64,000 nt of DNA from positions 187,745 through 251,744 of the forward strand of contig NZ_SLVX01000008.1 in NCBI RefSeq assembly GCF_004341885.1, in the 5' to 3' direction. A program made the translations under genes and the position numbers. This document shows positions 25,709 through 34,005 of the stretch, in pieces. Positions within the stretch are counted from its first letter, which is position 1, and the number at the start of each line of letters is the position of its first letter. This stretch comes from Shinella granuli (GTDB lineage: Bacteria; Pseudomonadota; Alphaproteobacteria; Rhizobiales; Rhizobiaceae). The notes under the pieces are model-generated. The model did no database searches. It was not told where the DNA came from and was given only the letters and a program-made list of their open reading frames with translations.

Positions 25709-26710
25709 TCAGGTCCCGCCGGCGCGGTTGCGCCGGTAGGTGGCAAGCACGACGGCGACGATCAGGATCAGGCCCTGCACGACATCGCGCACCGGCTTGG
25801 GCAAGCCGATGAAGTTGAGCAGCGTGAAGATGGCGGTCAGCGTCAGCGCACCGGCGATCGACGCCGGCACCGAGCCGCGCCCGCCGAGAAGCTGCGCCCC
25901 GCCGATGACGCAGGCGGTGATCGCCTGCAATTCGTAGCCCACGCCGACATCGGTCGACACGCCCGCAAAACCGCCGAGCAGGATGCCGGCCGTCACCGCG
26001 CTCAGCGACGAGATGACGAAGGCGATGATGCGTACCTTCTCGATCGGCACGCCCGACATCTGGGCGGCCCGCGGATTATCGCCAAGCGCATGCAGCATGC
26101 GCCCGAGATTGGTGCGGTGCATGAGCCAGAACAGCACCGTGCCGACGACCATGAGCACCAGCAGCGCCACCGGCAGGAACTGGACGAGCGGGATACCCTG
26201 GAGGTTCACGCGCCCGAAAAAGCGGAACGTCTCCGGCAGGTAGCCGCGCGGCGAACCGCTCGACCACATGAAGGCCGCGCCGTTCAGCGTGATCATCATG
26301 CCGAGCGTGGCGATCAGCGAGGGCACCCTCAGGAAGCTGACGACGACGCCGTTGACGACCCCCACCGCCAGCCCGACGGCATACATGACCGGGATCACCC
26401 ACCAGGTCGCATCGGCATTGTTGTCGAGCAGCATGGAGGAACCGACCACCGTCAGGGTGATCAGCGAGCCGGCGGACAGGTCGAAGCCGCCGGAGACGAT
26501 GACGTAGATCTGGCCGGCCGCGAGGATGGCGAGCGGCGCGGCACGCTTCAGGAAATTCATGTAGCCGGTGGGCTCGACGAAGTTCGGGTTCGACAGCGTG
26601 ATGGCGACGAGAAGCGCCGCCAGCACGAAGAAGACGGGATTGATCTTCGGCAGGCGCCCCGCCCTGGCCGCGGCGTGCGTCTTTGCGGAGCCGGCGGTTT
26701 CCCGGATCAT
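25709..26710 (-). CDS. Sugar ABC transporter permease (RbsC-like)
   Basis: A 333-residue inner-membrane permease with about ten hydrophobic segments and the family motifs GGFDLSAGSLITLTVV, NGVVVSFLRVPSLIATLGMM and GNPRAAQMSGVPIEKVRI-like EAA loop (here GDNPRAAQMSGV). ATG 26708-26710 overlaps the stop of the second permease gene (ATGA). It is one of two different permeases that should form a heterodimeric channel with the ATPase at 27684. Confidence 0.9.
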   Translation of the reverse strand: MIRETAGSAKTHAAARAGRLPKINPVFFVLAALLVAITLSNPNFVEPTGYMNFLKRAAPLAILAAGQIYVIVSGGFDLSAGSLITLTVVGSSMLLDNNADATWWVIPVMYAVGLAVGVVNGVVVSFLRVPSLIATLGMMITLNGAAFMWSSGSPRGYLPETFRFFGRVNLQGIPLVQFLPVALLVLMVVGTVLFWLMHRTNLGRMLHALGDNPRAAQMSGVPIEKVRIIAFVISSLSAVTAGILLGGFAGVSTDVGVGYELQAITACVIGGAQLLGGRGSVPASIAGALTLTAIFTLLNFIGLPKPVRDVVQGLILIVAVVLATYRRNRAGGT

Positions 26711-27687
26711 GCCACTATCCTCTTTGAACGTATGGCGTAGAAGGCGACGGCGGCGACGATGATGATGCCGCGCATGACCTGCTTGGCGAAGGCGTCGACG
26801 CCGGCCAGGTTGAAGATGGAGTCGATCAGCGAGAAGATGATCACGCCGGCGACGGTGCCCCAGATCCCGCCCTTGCCGCCGGACAGGATCGTGCCGCCGA
26901 TGACGACGACCGCGATCGATTCCAGGTCGTAGGCGCCCTCCGTGCCGATCCAGGGCGAGCCGGATTTCAGGCGGCTGGCGAGATAGAGACCGGCCAGCGA
27001 CGCGCACAGGCTGCAGATGATATGGCTCGCCATCACCACGCGCGTCGTCTTGATGCCGGCCGCGCGCGCCGTGTCGCGGTTGCCGCCGACCGAATAGATG
27101 TTGGAGCCGAAGCGGGTGAAGCGCAGCACGATCCATGCGGCAAGGACGAGAAGCGTCAGCACGATGAGGCTGACCGGCAGGCCCAGCACCGCGCCATAGG
27201 CGAAATACTGGAACGCATCCGGCACCGAACCGCCGAACCGGCCGTGGAAGGAGGCAAGGCACCCCTGGATGATCAGCGCCATGCCGAGCGTCGCGATCAG
27301 CGGATTGACCTCCAGCCGGGTGATCATCAGCCCGTTCAGCGTGCCGACCAGCGCCCCCATGAGAAGCACGGCAAGAACGGCCGGCAGCATCATCGCCGGA
27401 TCGCCGTTCATGATGGCGGAGGCGACCACCGCCGATGCCGAGATCAGGTGCGCCACCGACAGGTCGATGGAGCCGACGAGGATGGCGAAGGTCTGGCCGA
27501 CGGCCGTGATGCCGAGCGCGATGGACCGGTTGAGGATGGCGATCGCCGCTTCCGGCGTCAGGAAGCGCGTGAGGCCGAGGCCGAGTGCGATGGCGACGTA
27601 GATGGCGAGCGCCACGCCGAGCAGCAGCGCGGGTGCGTAGCGTTCCATGCGCCGGGCCGGGCGCTTGACGAAAATTGCCGTGCTCAT
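26707..27687 (-). CDS. Sugar ABC transporter permease (RbsC-like)
   Basis: A 326-residue permease of the branched-chain/ribose type with about nine hydrophobic segments, VGSIDLSVAHLISASAVV, NGLMITRLEVNPLIATLGMALI and GGNRDTARAAGIKTTRV. It overlaps the ATPase gene upstream and the second permease downstream by 4 bases each (ATGA), so the three are translationally coupled. Confidence 0.9.
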   Translation of the reverse strand: MSTAIFVKRPARRMERYAPALLLGVALAIYVAIALGLGLTRFLTPEAAIAILNRSIALGITAVGQTFAILVGSIDLSVAHLISASAVVASAIMNGDPAMMLPAVLAVLLMGALVGTLNGLMITRLEVNPLIATLGMALIIQGCLASFHGRFGGSVPDAFQYFAYGAVLGLPVSLIVLTLLVLAAWIVLRFTRFGSNIYSVGGNRDTARAAGIKTTRVVMASHIICSLCASLAGLYLASRLKSGSPWIGTEGAYDLESIAVVVIGGTILSGGKGGIWGTVAGVIIFSLIDSIFNLAGVDAFAKQVMRGIIIVAAVAFYAIRSKRIVA

Positions 27688-29192
27688 GCCGCGACCGCCT
27701 CCTCGCCGGTTGCCGCCAGCATGATATCCGCCTCGCTGACGCCGCGCGGGAACGCCGCCACGAGTTCCCCGCTGCGCATGACGAGGATGCGGTCGGACGC
27801 GCCCAGCACTTCCGGCAGGTCGGACGAGACCATCATGATGGCCGCGCCCTTGCGCGCCAGATCGCGCATGAGATGGTAGATGCCGGCCTTGGCGTTGACG
27901 TCGATGCCGCGCGTCGGCTCGATGAAGATCAGCAGGCGCGGCGCCAGCGCCAGCCAGCGCGCGACGATGGCCTTCTGCTGGTTGCCGCCGGACAGGGCCT
28001 TGATGTCCTGCGAGAAGCTGCCGGCGCGCACATCGACATTGCGCAGCAGCGTCTCCATTTCCTCTGCCGAGACGAAGGGCGTGGCGTCGGCCTTTGCGGA
28101 AAGGCCGGACAGTGCCCGCGCCGTCAGCATGCCGTTGTCCGAGACCGACTGCATCAGCACCAGCGCCTCGGCCTTGCGGTCTCCCGGCAGGAGGCCGACG
28201 CCGGCGCGGATGGCCTCGCGCGGACTGGTAAAGCGTGCCGGCGTGCCGGCGAGCGTGACCTCGCCCTCGGTGAACGGCGTAAACCCGAATATCGCCTGGG
28301 CGAGCGCGACGCGCCCTGCCCCCTGCAATCCGGCAAAACCGACGATCTCGCCGGCGCGCAGATCGAACGACACGGATTTCAACCGGTCATTGCCGGCGTT
28401 GCGCACGCTGAGCACGACATCGCCGATCTCCTCCAGCCTGGCCGGCTCGGCATAGAAATCGCCGAGGTCGCGGCCGACCATGGCGCGCACGATCGCATCG
28501 GGCTCCGGCACATGGTCGAAGCTCGCCGCCGTCTCGCCATCCTTGAGCACCGTCACCCGGTCGGCCAGCCGCGTGATCTCACGCATGCGGTGGGTGATGT
28601 AGACGATCGCCACGCCCCTTTTCCTCAGCGTGTCGACGAGGCCGAAGAGGACCTCGCATTCCGCCTCGTTCAGCGCGGCGGTCGGCTCGTCCATCACGAT
28701 CACCCGCGCATCGAGCGACACCGCCTTGGCGATCTCGACCAGTTGCTGGCTGGCGACGTCGAGGTCGGCCACAACCGTGTCCGGCTCGATGCGGTGCGCC
28801 GAGCCGAACAGCGCGAGCACGCGCCGCGCCTCGTCGTTCATCGCCCTGTGGTCGATCAGGCCGAAGCGCGTCGGCTCGCGACCGAGGAAGATGTTCTGCG
28901 CGACCGTGCGCTCCGGCAGCAGGGAGAATTCCTGGTAGATCACGGCAATGCCCGCGCGGATCGCCGCCAGCGGATGGGTGAAATGCCGTTCCGTACCGCC
29001 GACGATCACGGCGCCGCCATCCGGCCGGTAGAGGCCGGAGAGGATCTTCATCAGGGTCGACTTGCCGGCGCCGTTCTCGCCGGCAAGCGCGTGCACCTCG
29101 CCGGAAAAGGCCGAGAAGCTCACGCTCTTCAGCGCCTTCACGCCGGGGAAACTCTTGGTGATGCCGCGCATCTCGATTGCGGGACTGCTCAT
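27684..29192 (-). CDS. Sugar ABC transporter ATPase (RbsA-like, two nucleotide-binding domains)
   Basis: A 502-residue tandem ATPase. The first domain has Walker A GENGAGKST, signature VASQQLVEIAKAVS and Walker B VIVMDEPTAAL. The degenerate second domain has LQGAGRVALAQAIFG in place of a Walker A and LSGGNQQKAIVARWL before IFIEPTRGIDV. Start ATG 29190-29192 overlaps the upstream isomerase stop (ATGA); an ATG 12 bases earlier is possible. It energises import through the two RbsC-like permeases. Confidence 0.92.
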   Translation of the reverse strand: MSSPAIEMRGITKSFPGVKALKSVSFSAFSGEVHALAGENGAGKSTLMKILSGLYRPDGGAVIVGGTERHFTHPLAAIRAGIAVIYQEFSLLPERTVAQNIFLGREPTRFGLIDHRAMNDEARRVLALFGSAHRIEPDTVVADLDVASQQLVEIAKAVSLDARVIVMDEPTAALNEAECEVLFGLVDTLRKRGVAIVYITHRMREITRLADRVTVLKDGETAASFDHVPEPDAIVRAMVGRDLGDFYAEPARLEEIGDVVLSVRNAGNDRLKSVSFDLRAGEIVGFAGLQGAGRVALAQAIFGFTPFTEGEVTLAGTPARFTSPREAIRAGVGLLPGDRKAEALVLMQSVSDNGMLTARALSGLSAKADATPFVSAEEMETLLRNVDVRAGSFSQDIKALSGGNQQKAIVARWLALAPRLLIFIEPTRGIDVNAKAGIYHLMRDLARKGAAIMMVSSDLPEVLGASDRILVMRSGELVAAFPRGVSEADIMLAATGEEAVAA

Positions 29193-30037
29193 GCTGCTGC
29201 CCATGTCTTGCGAATGAAGGTTGCGCTTTCGGAGAAAAGCGTCTCGAAATCCGGGAACAGCGGCCGCCAGACGCGGGTCGCCGTCGCGATGGCCGGCAGT
29301 CCGGCCCCGAAGGCCTCCAGCGTCAGCCAGCCGTCATAACCGATCTCCTTCAGCACCGTGAACATCGCCGGAAAGTCTATGTGCCCGCGCCCGGGGATGC
29401 CACGGTCGTTCTCCGAGACATGGAAGACGCCGATATGCTCTCCGATCAGCCGGATGGCCTCCTGCGGCCGGCGCTCCTCCACATTGGCGTGGAAGGTGTC
29501 GTACATGATCTTGAAGGCGGGATGCCCGACCCGGTCGACATAGGCGCGGGCCTGTTCCATCGTGTTGAGGTAATAGGTCTCGAAACGATTGAGCGGCTCC
29601 AGGCTCAGGTGCATGCCGCTGGCCGCCGCCCGCTCGGCCAGCGCCCGGTGCGCATCCGCGCCGTATCTCAGCTCGTCCTCGCTGGCGCCCGCGCCGGTGA
29701 AGAAGCCGATCGGCGCATGGAACGGTCCGCCCATGCTTTCGGCGCCGAGCGCAATGGCGCAATCGAGCGCCCAGTCGAGATGGGCAAGGCCGCGCGCGCG
29801 CATCGCCGCATCGAGGCTGACCGGATTGGCGTCCGGCGTCGGCACGATCGACGTCGTCGACCGGCCGAGGCCGAGGGCATCCAGCCTCCTGCCCAGCCGC
29901 TCGTAGTGTCCGACCTCGCCCTTGAGGACCGGCACTTCGACGCCGTCATAGCCGAGGTCGCGCAGCCGCCCGATACTGTCGAGATGACTCTCCTCGACGA
30001 AATCGGTCAGGCAAAGGAGATTGATGCCGAGTTTCAT
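29189..30037 (-). CDS. TIM-barrel sugar phosphate isomerase/epimerase-family protein
   Basis: A 282-residue xylose-isomerase-like TIM barrel (AP_endonuc_2). It shows metal-ligand motifs typical of IolE/IolI/ketose 3-epimerases: the glutamate in LSLEPLNRFE, the aspartate/histidine in MYDTFHANVEE, HVSENDRGIPGRGHIDF and the final glutamate in LTLEAFG. The GRGHIDF box is close to that of D-tagatose/D-psicose 3-epimerases. It is the second gene of the operon, seven bases after the other isomerase. The exact sugar is unknown. Confidence 0.82.
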   Translation of the reverse strand: MKLGINLLCLTDFVEESHLDSIGRLRDLGYDGVEVPVLKGEVGHYERLGRRLDALGLGRSTTSIVPTPDANPVSLDAAMRARGLAHLDWALDCAIALGAESMGGPFHAPIGFFTGAGASEDELRYGADAHRALAERAAASGMHLSLEPLNRFETYYLNTMEQARAYVDRVGHPAFKIMYDTFHANVEERRPQEAIRLIGEHIGVFHVSENDRGIPGRGHIDFPAMFTVLKEIGYDGWLTLEAFGAGLPAIATATRVWRPLFPDFETLFSESATFIRKTWAAA

Positions 30038-30044
30038 GATGCGC

Positions 30045-30911
30045 TCAATGCAGCCTGATGCCGAGATCGCCGCAGGTCGCGCGGAGCCAGGCCAAGGATT
30101 TTTCAATCATCGCGCCGGCGGTTCCCTCGCATTCGAGGCTGAGCACGCCGTCATAGCCATGGTCGCGCAGTATCGCGAGGCAGGCCTTGATGTTGTCCGC
30201 ATTGACGCCGTCGCCCAGCGCGCAATGGCTGACCGCAATGCCGGTCTGCCCGCCGCGCACCGCATCCGCCAGCGATTGCGACACGTCCTTGACGTGGACA
30301 TGGCTCACCTTGTCGATGAAGCGCTGCAGGAATTCCGTCGGCTCCTGGCCGGCGATGAAGGTGTTGCCGGTGTCCATGTTCAGGCGCAGCCACCTGGAAT
30401 CGACGAAGGCCAGCATGCGCTCCATGAATTCCGGACGGGTGGTGAAATATCCGTGCGGCTCGATGTTGACGATGATCTCGTGCGCTTCCGCGACCTCGAT
30501 GATCGTCTCGTAGCTGCGCTTCATCAGCGCCATCGATTCTTCCTCGGAAAGGCCCTCGGGCATATGGAGGCCGTCGGTCGTATCGACGCAGGGGCTGCCG
30601 GCCTGCGCGGCCCAGGCGATCGACTTCAGCACATAGGGCACGCCCCGCAGCGGCCCGTCCTTGCCCGAAAGCGGATAGGCGGCATCGACCTGGGAGAAGC
30701 GCACGCCGTAGCGGTCCATCTTCCGGCGCAGCAGGACAGGATCCTCGTAAAGCGCGACATGCGGCTGATAGCCAAGCCCGTGGATCCAGCTCACGCCGTC
30801 GATCAGGCCGCATTCGATGAAGTGCACATCATTGTCGCTCGCCCACTGCAAGCATTTTTCGAACGACCAGTAGGCCGAGTTGAACGCGTCCGTGTGGAAG
30901 CCTATCCGCAC
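30045..30911 (-). CDS. TIM-barrel sugar phosphate isomerase/epimerase-family protein
   Basis: A 288-residue xylose-isomerase-like TIM barrel with FHTDAFNSAYWSFEKCLQWASDN at the N-terminus and metal-site candidates IIVNIEPHGYF, RLNMDTGNTF, VSHVHVKDVS and LSLECEG. GTG 30909-30911 was chosen because GGGAGG lies eight bases upstream. A TTG at 30915-30917 reads through the same frame but sits too close to the SD. It is the first gene of the six-gene sugar operon, divergent from the AraC-family gene. Inosose or keto-sugar isomerisation is plausible, not proven. Confidence 0.82.
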   Translation of the reverse strand: MRIGFHTDAFNSAYWSFEKCLQWASDNDVHFIECGLIDGVSWIHGLGYQPHVALYEDPVLLRRKMDRYGVRFSQVDAAYPLSGKDGPLRGVPYVLKSIAWAAQAGSPCVDTTDGLHMPEGLSEEESMALMKRSYETIIEVAEAHEIIVNIEPHGYFTTRPEFMERMLAFVDSRWLRLNMDTGNTFIAGQEPTEFLQRFIDKVSHVHVKDVSQSLADAVRGGQTGIAVSHCALGDGVNADNIKACLAILRDHGYDGVLSLECEGTAGAMIEKSLAWLRATCGDLGIRLH

Positions 30912-30938
30912 CGGCAAATCCTCCCAATTTCTCCTCCA

Positions 30939-30959
30939 TACCGTTGAACTTCAACGGTA
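30939..30959. promoter_or_regulatory. 21-bp palindromic operator of the sugar operon
   Basis: Perfect 10-bp arms TACCGTTGAA (30939-30948) and TTCAACGGTA (30950-30959) around a single C, 28 bases before the GTG start of the leftward sugar operon. There is no T-run. The symmetry suggests a dimeric repressor. The adjacent regulator is AraC-type, and AraC proteins more often use direct repeats, so another regulator may bind here. Confidence 0.6.
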
Positions 30960-31073
30960 ATCACCAGCGCCTCCATTTTGCCGCTTGATGATGGCGCAGC
31001 ATTGCGCAATAAATCCCTGCCCGCGTTCGAAATAGAGGACTGGTAAATTTCAAACACGGGCGGAGGAGATTTC

Positions 31074-32108
31074 ATGAGCAAGACCAACAACGAACGCGCC
31101 GTGAACCGGCCGGCGGTTTTCCGCGAGCCGGGCGCGCTGCTCTATGCCGGAAACTGCCAGGACCTGATGAAAGCGTCGCTCGCCGGGCAGGTTGCGCTCA
31201 ATGCGTGGACACGGCGCGGCTATCCCGGCATCGACCTCGGCAAGGCCCTGCCGCAGGTCTGCTCCGTCGGCGGCTGGGATGCCACGACCCCGCAGGACTG
31301 GGGTCTGCGCGAGCATTGCAACGAGGGCGTCAAGATCGCCTATCTCGCACGCGGCTCGCTGACGATCACCATGGATGGCCGCAAGACCACCATCAGCGAG
31401 GGGCAGATGTTCGTCGTGCGGCCCTGGCAGTTGCATGCGCTCGGCGATCCCACGATCGGCGCCAGCCACATCATCTGGGTTCTCATGGACATGGGCGTGC
31501 GCCGCCCGCACGAGAGCTGGCTCTGGCCCGACTGGATCGGCTGGCCGGAACGGGACCGCAAGCGGCTGAGCGAACTCCTGTCGAAAAACGAGCAGATGTC
31601 CTACCTCGCCTCACGCGACGTCGCCCGCACCTTCCTGGAAATCCACGAGGTGGTCGCGGGAGGCGATATCGAGGGCGGCGAGGCACGGTTGCGCCTGCTG
31701 ATCTCGATGATGTTGCTGCAGTTCCGCCAGATGCTGGAAAGCCAGTCGCCCGTGCTGGACCTTGCGCTTGCAAGCTCCAAGCGCACGGTGGAGATTTTCC
31801 TGAAGCGGCTCAGGCATGCGCTCGACGAAGACTGGACGCTGGAAAACATGGCCGCCGAGTGCAATCTTTCCCGCACCCAGTTCACCCAGCATTGTCAGGT
31901 CCTGACCAACATGACGCCCGTCCGCTACCTGCAGATGCTGCGACTCAATGCGGCGCGCGAGCTGCTCGAAAACGGTCAGCATTCGGTTACGCACGTCGCC
32001 TTTGACTGCGGCTTCTCCTCCAGCCAGTATTTCGCCACCTGCTACAAGAAACGCTTCGGCTTCTCGCCGATCGAGACGCCCCGGCCGCAGGTATCCATCG
32101 CCAATTGA
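31074..32108 (+). CDS. AraC-family transcriptional regulator
   Basis: A 344-residue regulator. An N-terminal cupin-like sensing domain (about 50-160, with HCNEGVKIAYLARGSLTITMDGRKTTISEGQMFVVRPWQLHALGD) precedes a C-terminal double helix-turn-helix (about 240-335: WTLENMAAECNLSRTQFTQHC and SVTHVAFDCGFSSSQYFATCYKKRFGFSP). Divergent from the isomerase/ABC operon, which it most likely controls in response to the imported sugar. Confidence 0.9.
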   Translation: MSKTNNERAVNRPAVFREPGALLYAGNCQDLMKASLAGQVALNAWTRRGYPGIDLGKALPQVCSVGGWDATTPQDWGLREHCNEGVKIAYLARGSLTITMDGRKTTISEGQMFVVRPWQLHALGDPTIGASHIIWVLMDMGVRRPHESWLWPDWIGWPERDRKRLSELLSKNEQMSYLASRDVARTFLEIHEVVAGGDIEGGEARLRLLISMMLLQFRQMLESQSPVLDLALASSKRTVEIFLKRLRHALDEDWTLENMAAECNLSRTQFTQHCQVLTNMTPVRYLQMLRLNAARELLENGQHSVTHVAFDCGFSSSQYFATCYKKRFGFSPIETPRPQVSIAN

Positions 32109-32171
32109 GCCACAGGCTCGAATGCATGGCGTTACCGAGCGTGATGCGCCGCACGGGATCGTGCGTCGGCC

Positions 32172-32190
32172 TGACCGGCGTTACCGGTCA
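32172..32190. terminator. Hairpin between convergent genes
   Basis: Perfect 7-bp arms TGACCGG (32172-32178) and CCGGTCA (32184-32190) with a 5-base loop, at the junction of the convergent araC-type and DUF4112 genes; it overlaps the DUF4112 stop codon. No T-run, so termination is only suggested. Confidence 0.35.
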
Positions 32191-32558
32191 AGGTCGCCCT
32201 GATCGAGACCGAAGTGATCCAGCACCAGTTGAAGATTACGGCGGTTGGATTTGAAATAGACATCGAAGACGTCGCCCAGCACCGGCACGCTTCCCGCGAC
32301 CGTGTCGAAGCCGACATTGACCAGCATCCTGACGAGCTTGTCGTTGGGCACGCCAAGGCGGCGGGCCTCGTTGACGATGACGAGGCTGACGGCCGCGGCC
32401 GCGAAATCGCCGATGCCCGGGATCAGCCCGAGGACCGAGTCCGCCCCGAGCGAGATCCGCGTGCCCGGAACGCGAAGCGCCGTGTCCATCAGACGCGCCA
32501 GTCCGCGGATCCGTCGAAGACGCGTCAAATGCTCGATGGGTATGTCGTGCTTTTTCAT
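32181..32558 (-). CDS. DUF4112 membrane-associated protein
   Basis: A 125-residue protein covering a DUF4112 domain: ARLMDTALRVPGTRISLGADSVLGLIPGIGDFAAAAVSLVIVNEARRLGV and GSVPVLGDVFDVYFKSNRRN are the family hallmarks, with one or two hydrophobic helices. The function of the family is unknown. ATG 32556-32558 has AAGGAG immediately before it, rather close; a longer in-frame start at 32588 exists. It is downstream of the MgtC-like gene on the same strand. Confidence 0.75.
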   Translation of the reverse strand: MKKHDIPIEHLTRLRRIRGLARLMDTALRVPGTRISLGADSVLGLIPGIGDFAAAAVSLVIVNEARRLGVPNDKLVRMLVNVGFDTVAGSVPVLGDVFDVYFKSNRRNLQLVLDHFGLDQGDLDR

Positions 32559-32664
32559 TCTCCTTATGTGGTCTCCGCGCCCTGGCATTCAAATGTCATG
32601 CCGCAGCCTTGTGCTTGCCGAGGCAGCCACCCCGGCGACGATGCGCGGGCGCTTCGCCCCGGGG

Positions 32665-33126
32665 TCATTCGTGCGGCCTGGCGGCATCGTCAGGATCATC
32701 CTTGAAGGTCGACATCGCGCGAAGGGTCACGAAGGTCACCACGGAAAGCACGATTGCGGTATCGTAGGATCCGAGACCGACGGCCGTGCCGATGGCACCC
32801 GTCGCCCAAAGGCTTGCGGCCGTCGCCGTTCCGCGCACGCTGTTCTTCACGACCAGGATTGCCCCTCCGCCGATAAAACCCATACCCGTTATCAGCCCTT
32901 CCACGATGCGTGCGGTCGCTTCCGCATTGCCCTGAAGAAGCGGCTCGGCGGCCTGTACGAAGCCGCAACTCGCGATGGCGACGAGGGGAAAGGTTCTCAG
33001 CCCTGCGCTGCGTTCGTGCCTCTCGCGGTCCCACCCTATCGGAAGCGCAAGAATATAGGCGGTCAACAAGGTAGCGAGGTGAGGAAGCACGTCGAGATTG
33101 ACGCCGATTGTCTGCAGCCACTGCAT
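32665..33126 (-). CDS. MgtC/SapB-family membrane protein
   Basis: A 153-residue inner-membrane protein with four to five hydrophobic segments and the MgtC-family core: ALPIGWDRERHERSAGLRTFPLVAIASCGF, GLITGMGFIGGGAILV and VRGTATAASLWATGAIGTAVGLG. MgtC proteins are linked to growth in low magnesium and modulation of the F-type ATP synthase, but many family members are uncharacterised. It is divergent from the dehydrogenase/oxidase operon. Confidence 0.88.
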   Translation of the reverse strand: MQWLQTIGVNLDVLPHLATLLTAYILALPIGWDRERHERSAGLRTFPLVAIASCGFVQAAEPLLQGNAEATARIVEGLITGMGFIGGGAILVVKNSVRGTATAASLWATGAIGTAVGLGSYDTAIVLSVVTFVTLRAMSTFKDDPDDAARPHE

Positions 33127-33216
33127 GGAGGATCCGGGGTTCGGGTTTATTCCTGACGTGCGAAATAGCCGCCCTCGTCATCACGGCAAGGTCACGGCCA
33201 GTCACATCTTTGTTTT

Positions 33217-33241
33217 GGAACCATTCCAAGTCACCGCGGTT
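33217..33241 (+). promoter_or_regulatory. EcfG (general stress response) promoter candidate
   Basis: GGAAC at 33217-33221, 17 bases, GTT at 33239-33241. The alphaproteobacterial EcfG promoter is GGAAC-N16/17-cGTT; here the base before GTT is G instead of C. The transcript would begin about 20 bases before the TTG start of the first dehydrogenase gene. Confidence 0.4.
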
Positions 33242-33268
33242 CAGACCTTTGGCTGAGGGAGGAGCGAC

Positions 33269-33991
33269 TTGGCGACGCGTCGACAGTTCATTCATTCGAT
33301 TTTGTTTGCAAGCGCAGCGATTGCTGCGCCTTCGGCTTTCGCAAGGACGATATCCGGAATCCCGTGGGTTGCGGGCATGGCGGACCAGCCTGCGCTGCCG
33401 GACCCAACCCGGACGTTCTTCACTGCGGCCGAGCGCGCCTGCGTGCGCGCCATCAGCGCGCGCCTGATACCCTCGGACGACACCGGTCCGGGTGCCGAGG
33501 AGGCCGACGTCGTCACCTTCATCGACCGGCAGCTTGCCGGCTTTTATGGCCGCGGCGAACGTTGGTACACGAAGGGCCCTTTCTCCGAAGGCACGGAGCA
33601 GCAAGGATACCAGTTCGAAAGCCCGCCGGCCGGGCTCTACCGCAAGGCGCTCGCCGCGCTCGACGCGCACTGTCGCAGGACCCATGAAGGAAAGGCGTTC
33701 GACGAACTCGGCGCCGAGGTCCAAGACGGCATCCTCACGGCCATGGAGGAAGGCGAACTCGAATTCGAGGGCGTCGCGGCGACGGCCTTTTTCGAACTCG
33801 TTCTCGACAACACGATCGAGGGCTTCTTCAGCGATCCGATTTATGGCGGCAACCGGGACATGGTCGGCTGGCGCCTCGTCGGCTTTCCCGGCGCGCGCTA
33901 CGACTACCGCGATTACCTCGACCATGACGGAAAACGCCTCGACATCCCTCCCGTCGGCCTCGCCGGACGGCCGGAATGGAAAACCCCGTAG
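33269..33991 (+). CDS. Gluconate 2-dehydrogenase subunit 3-like protein (Tat-exported)
   Basis: A 240-residue small subunit of a GMC-type membrane-bound dehydrogenase. The N-terminus ATRRQFIHSILFASAAIAAPSAFA is a twin-arginine signal peptide (RRQFI). The rest matches the gluconate_2-dh3 family (RTFFTAAERACVRAISARLIPSDDTGPGAEEADVVTFIDRQLAG, and GGNRDMVGWRLVGFPGA). The start is TTG at 33269-33271 with GGGAGGAG five bases upstream. This subunit normally carries the co-folded flavoprotein through the Tat system. It overlaps the region just before the GMC gene. Confidence 0.88.
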   Translation: MATRRQFIHSILFASAAIAAPSAFARTISGIPWVAGMADQPALPDPTRTFFTAAERACVRAISARLIPSDDTGPGAEEADVVTFIDRQLAGFYGRGERWYTKGPFSEGTEQQGYQFESPPAGLYRKALAALDAHCRRTHEGKAFDELGAEVQDGILTAMEEGELEFEGVAATAFFELVLDNTIEGFFSDPIYGGNRDMVGWRLVGFPGARYDYRDYLDHDGKRLDIPPVGLAGRPEWKTP

Positions 33992-34005
33992 GAGGAGGCG
34001 AAGGC

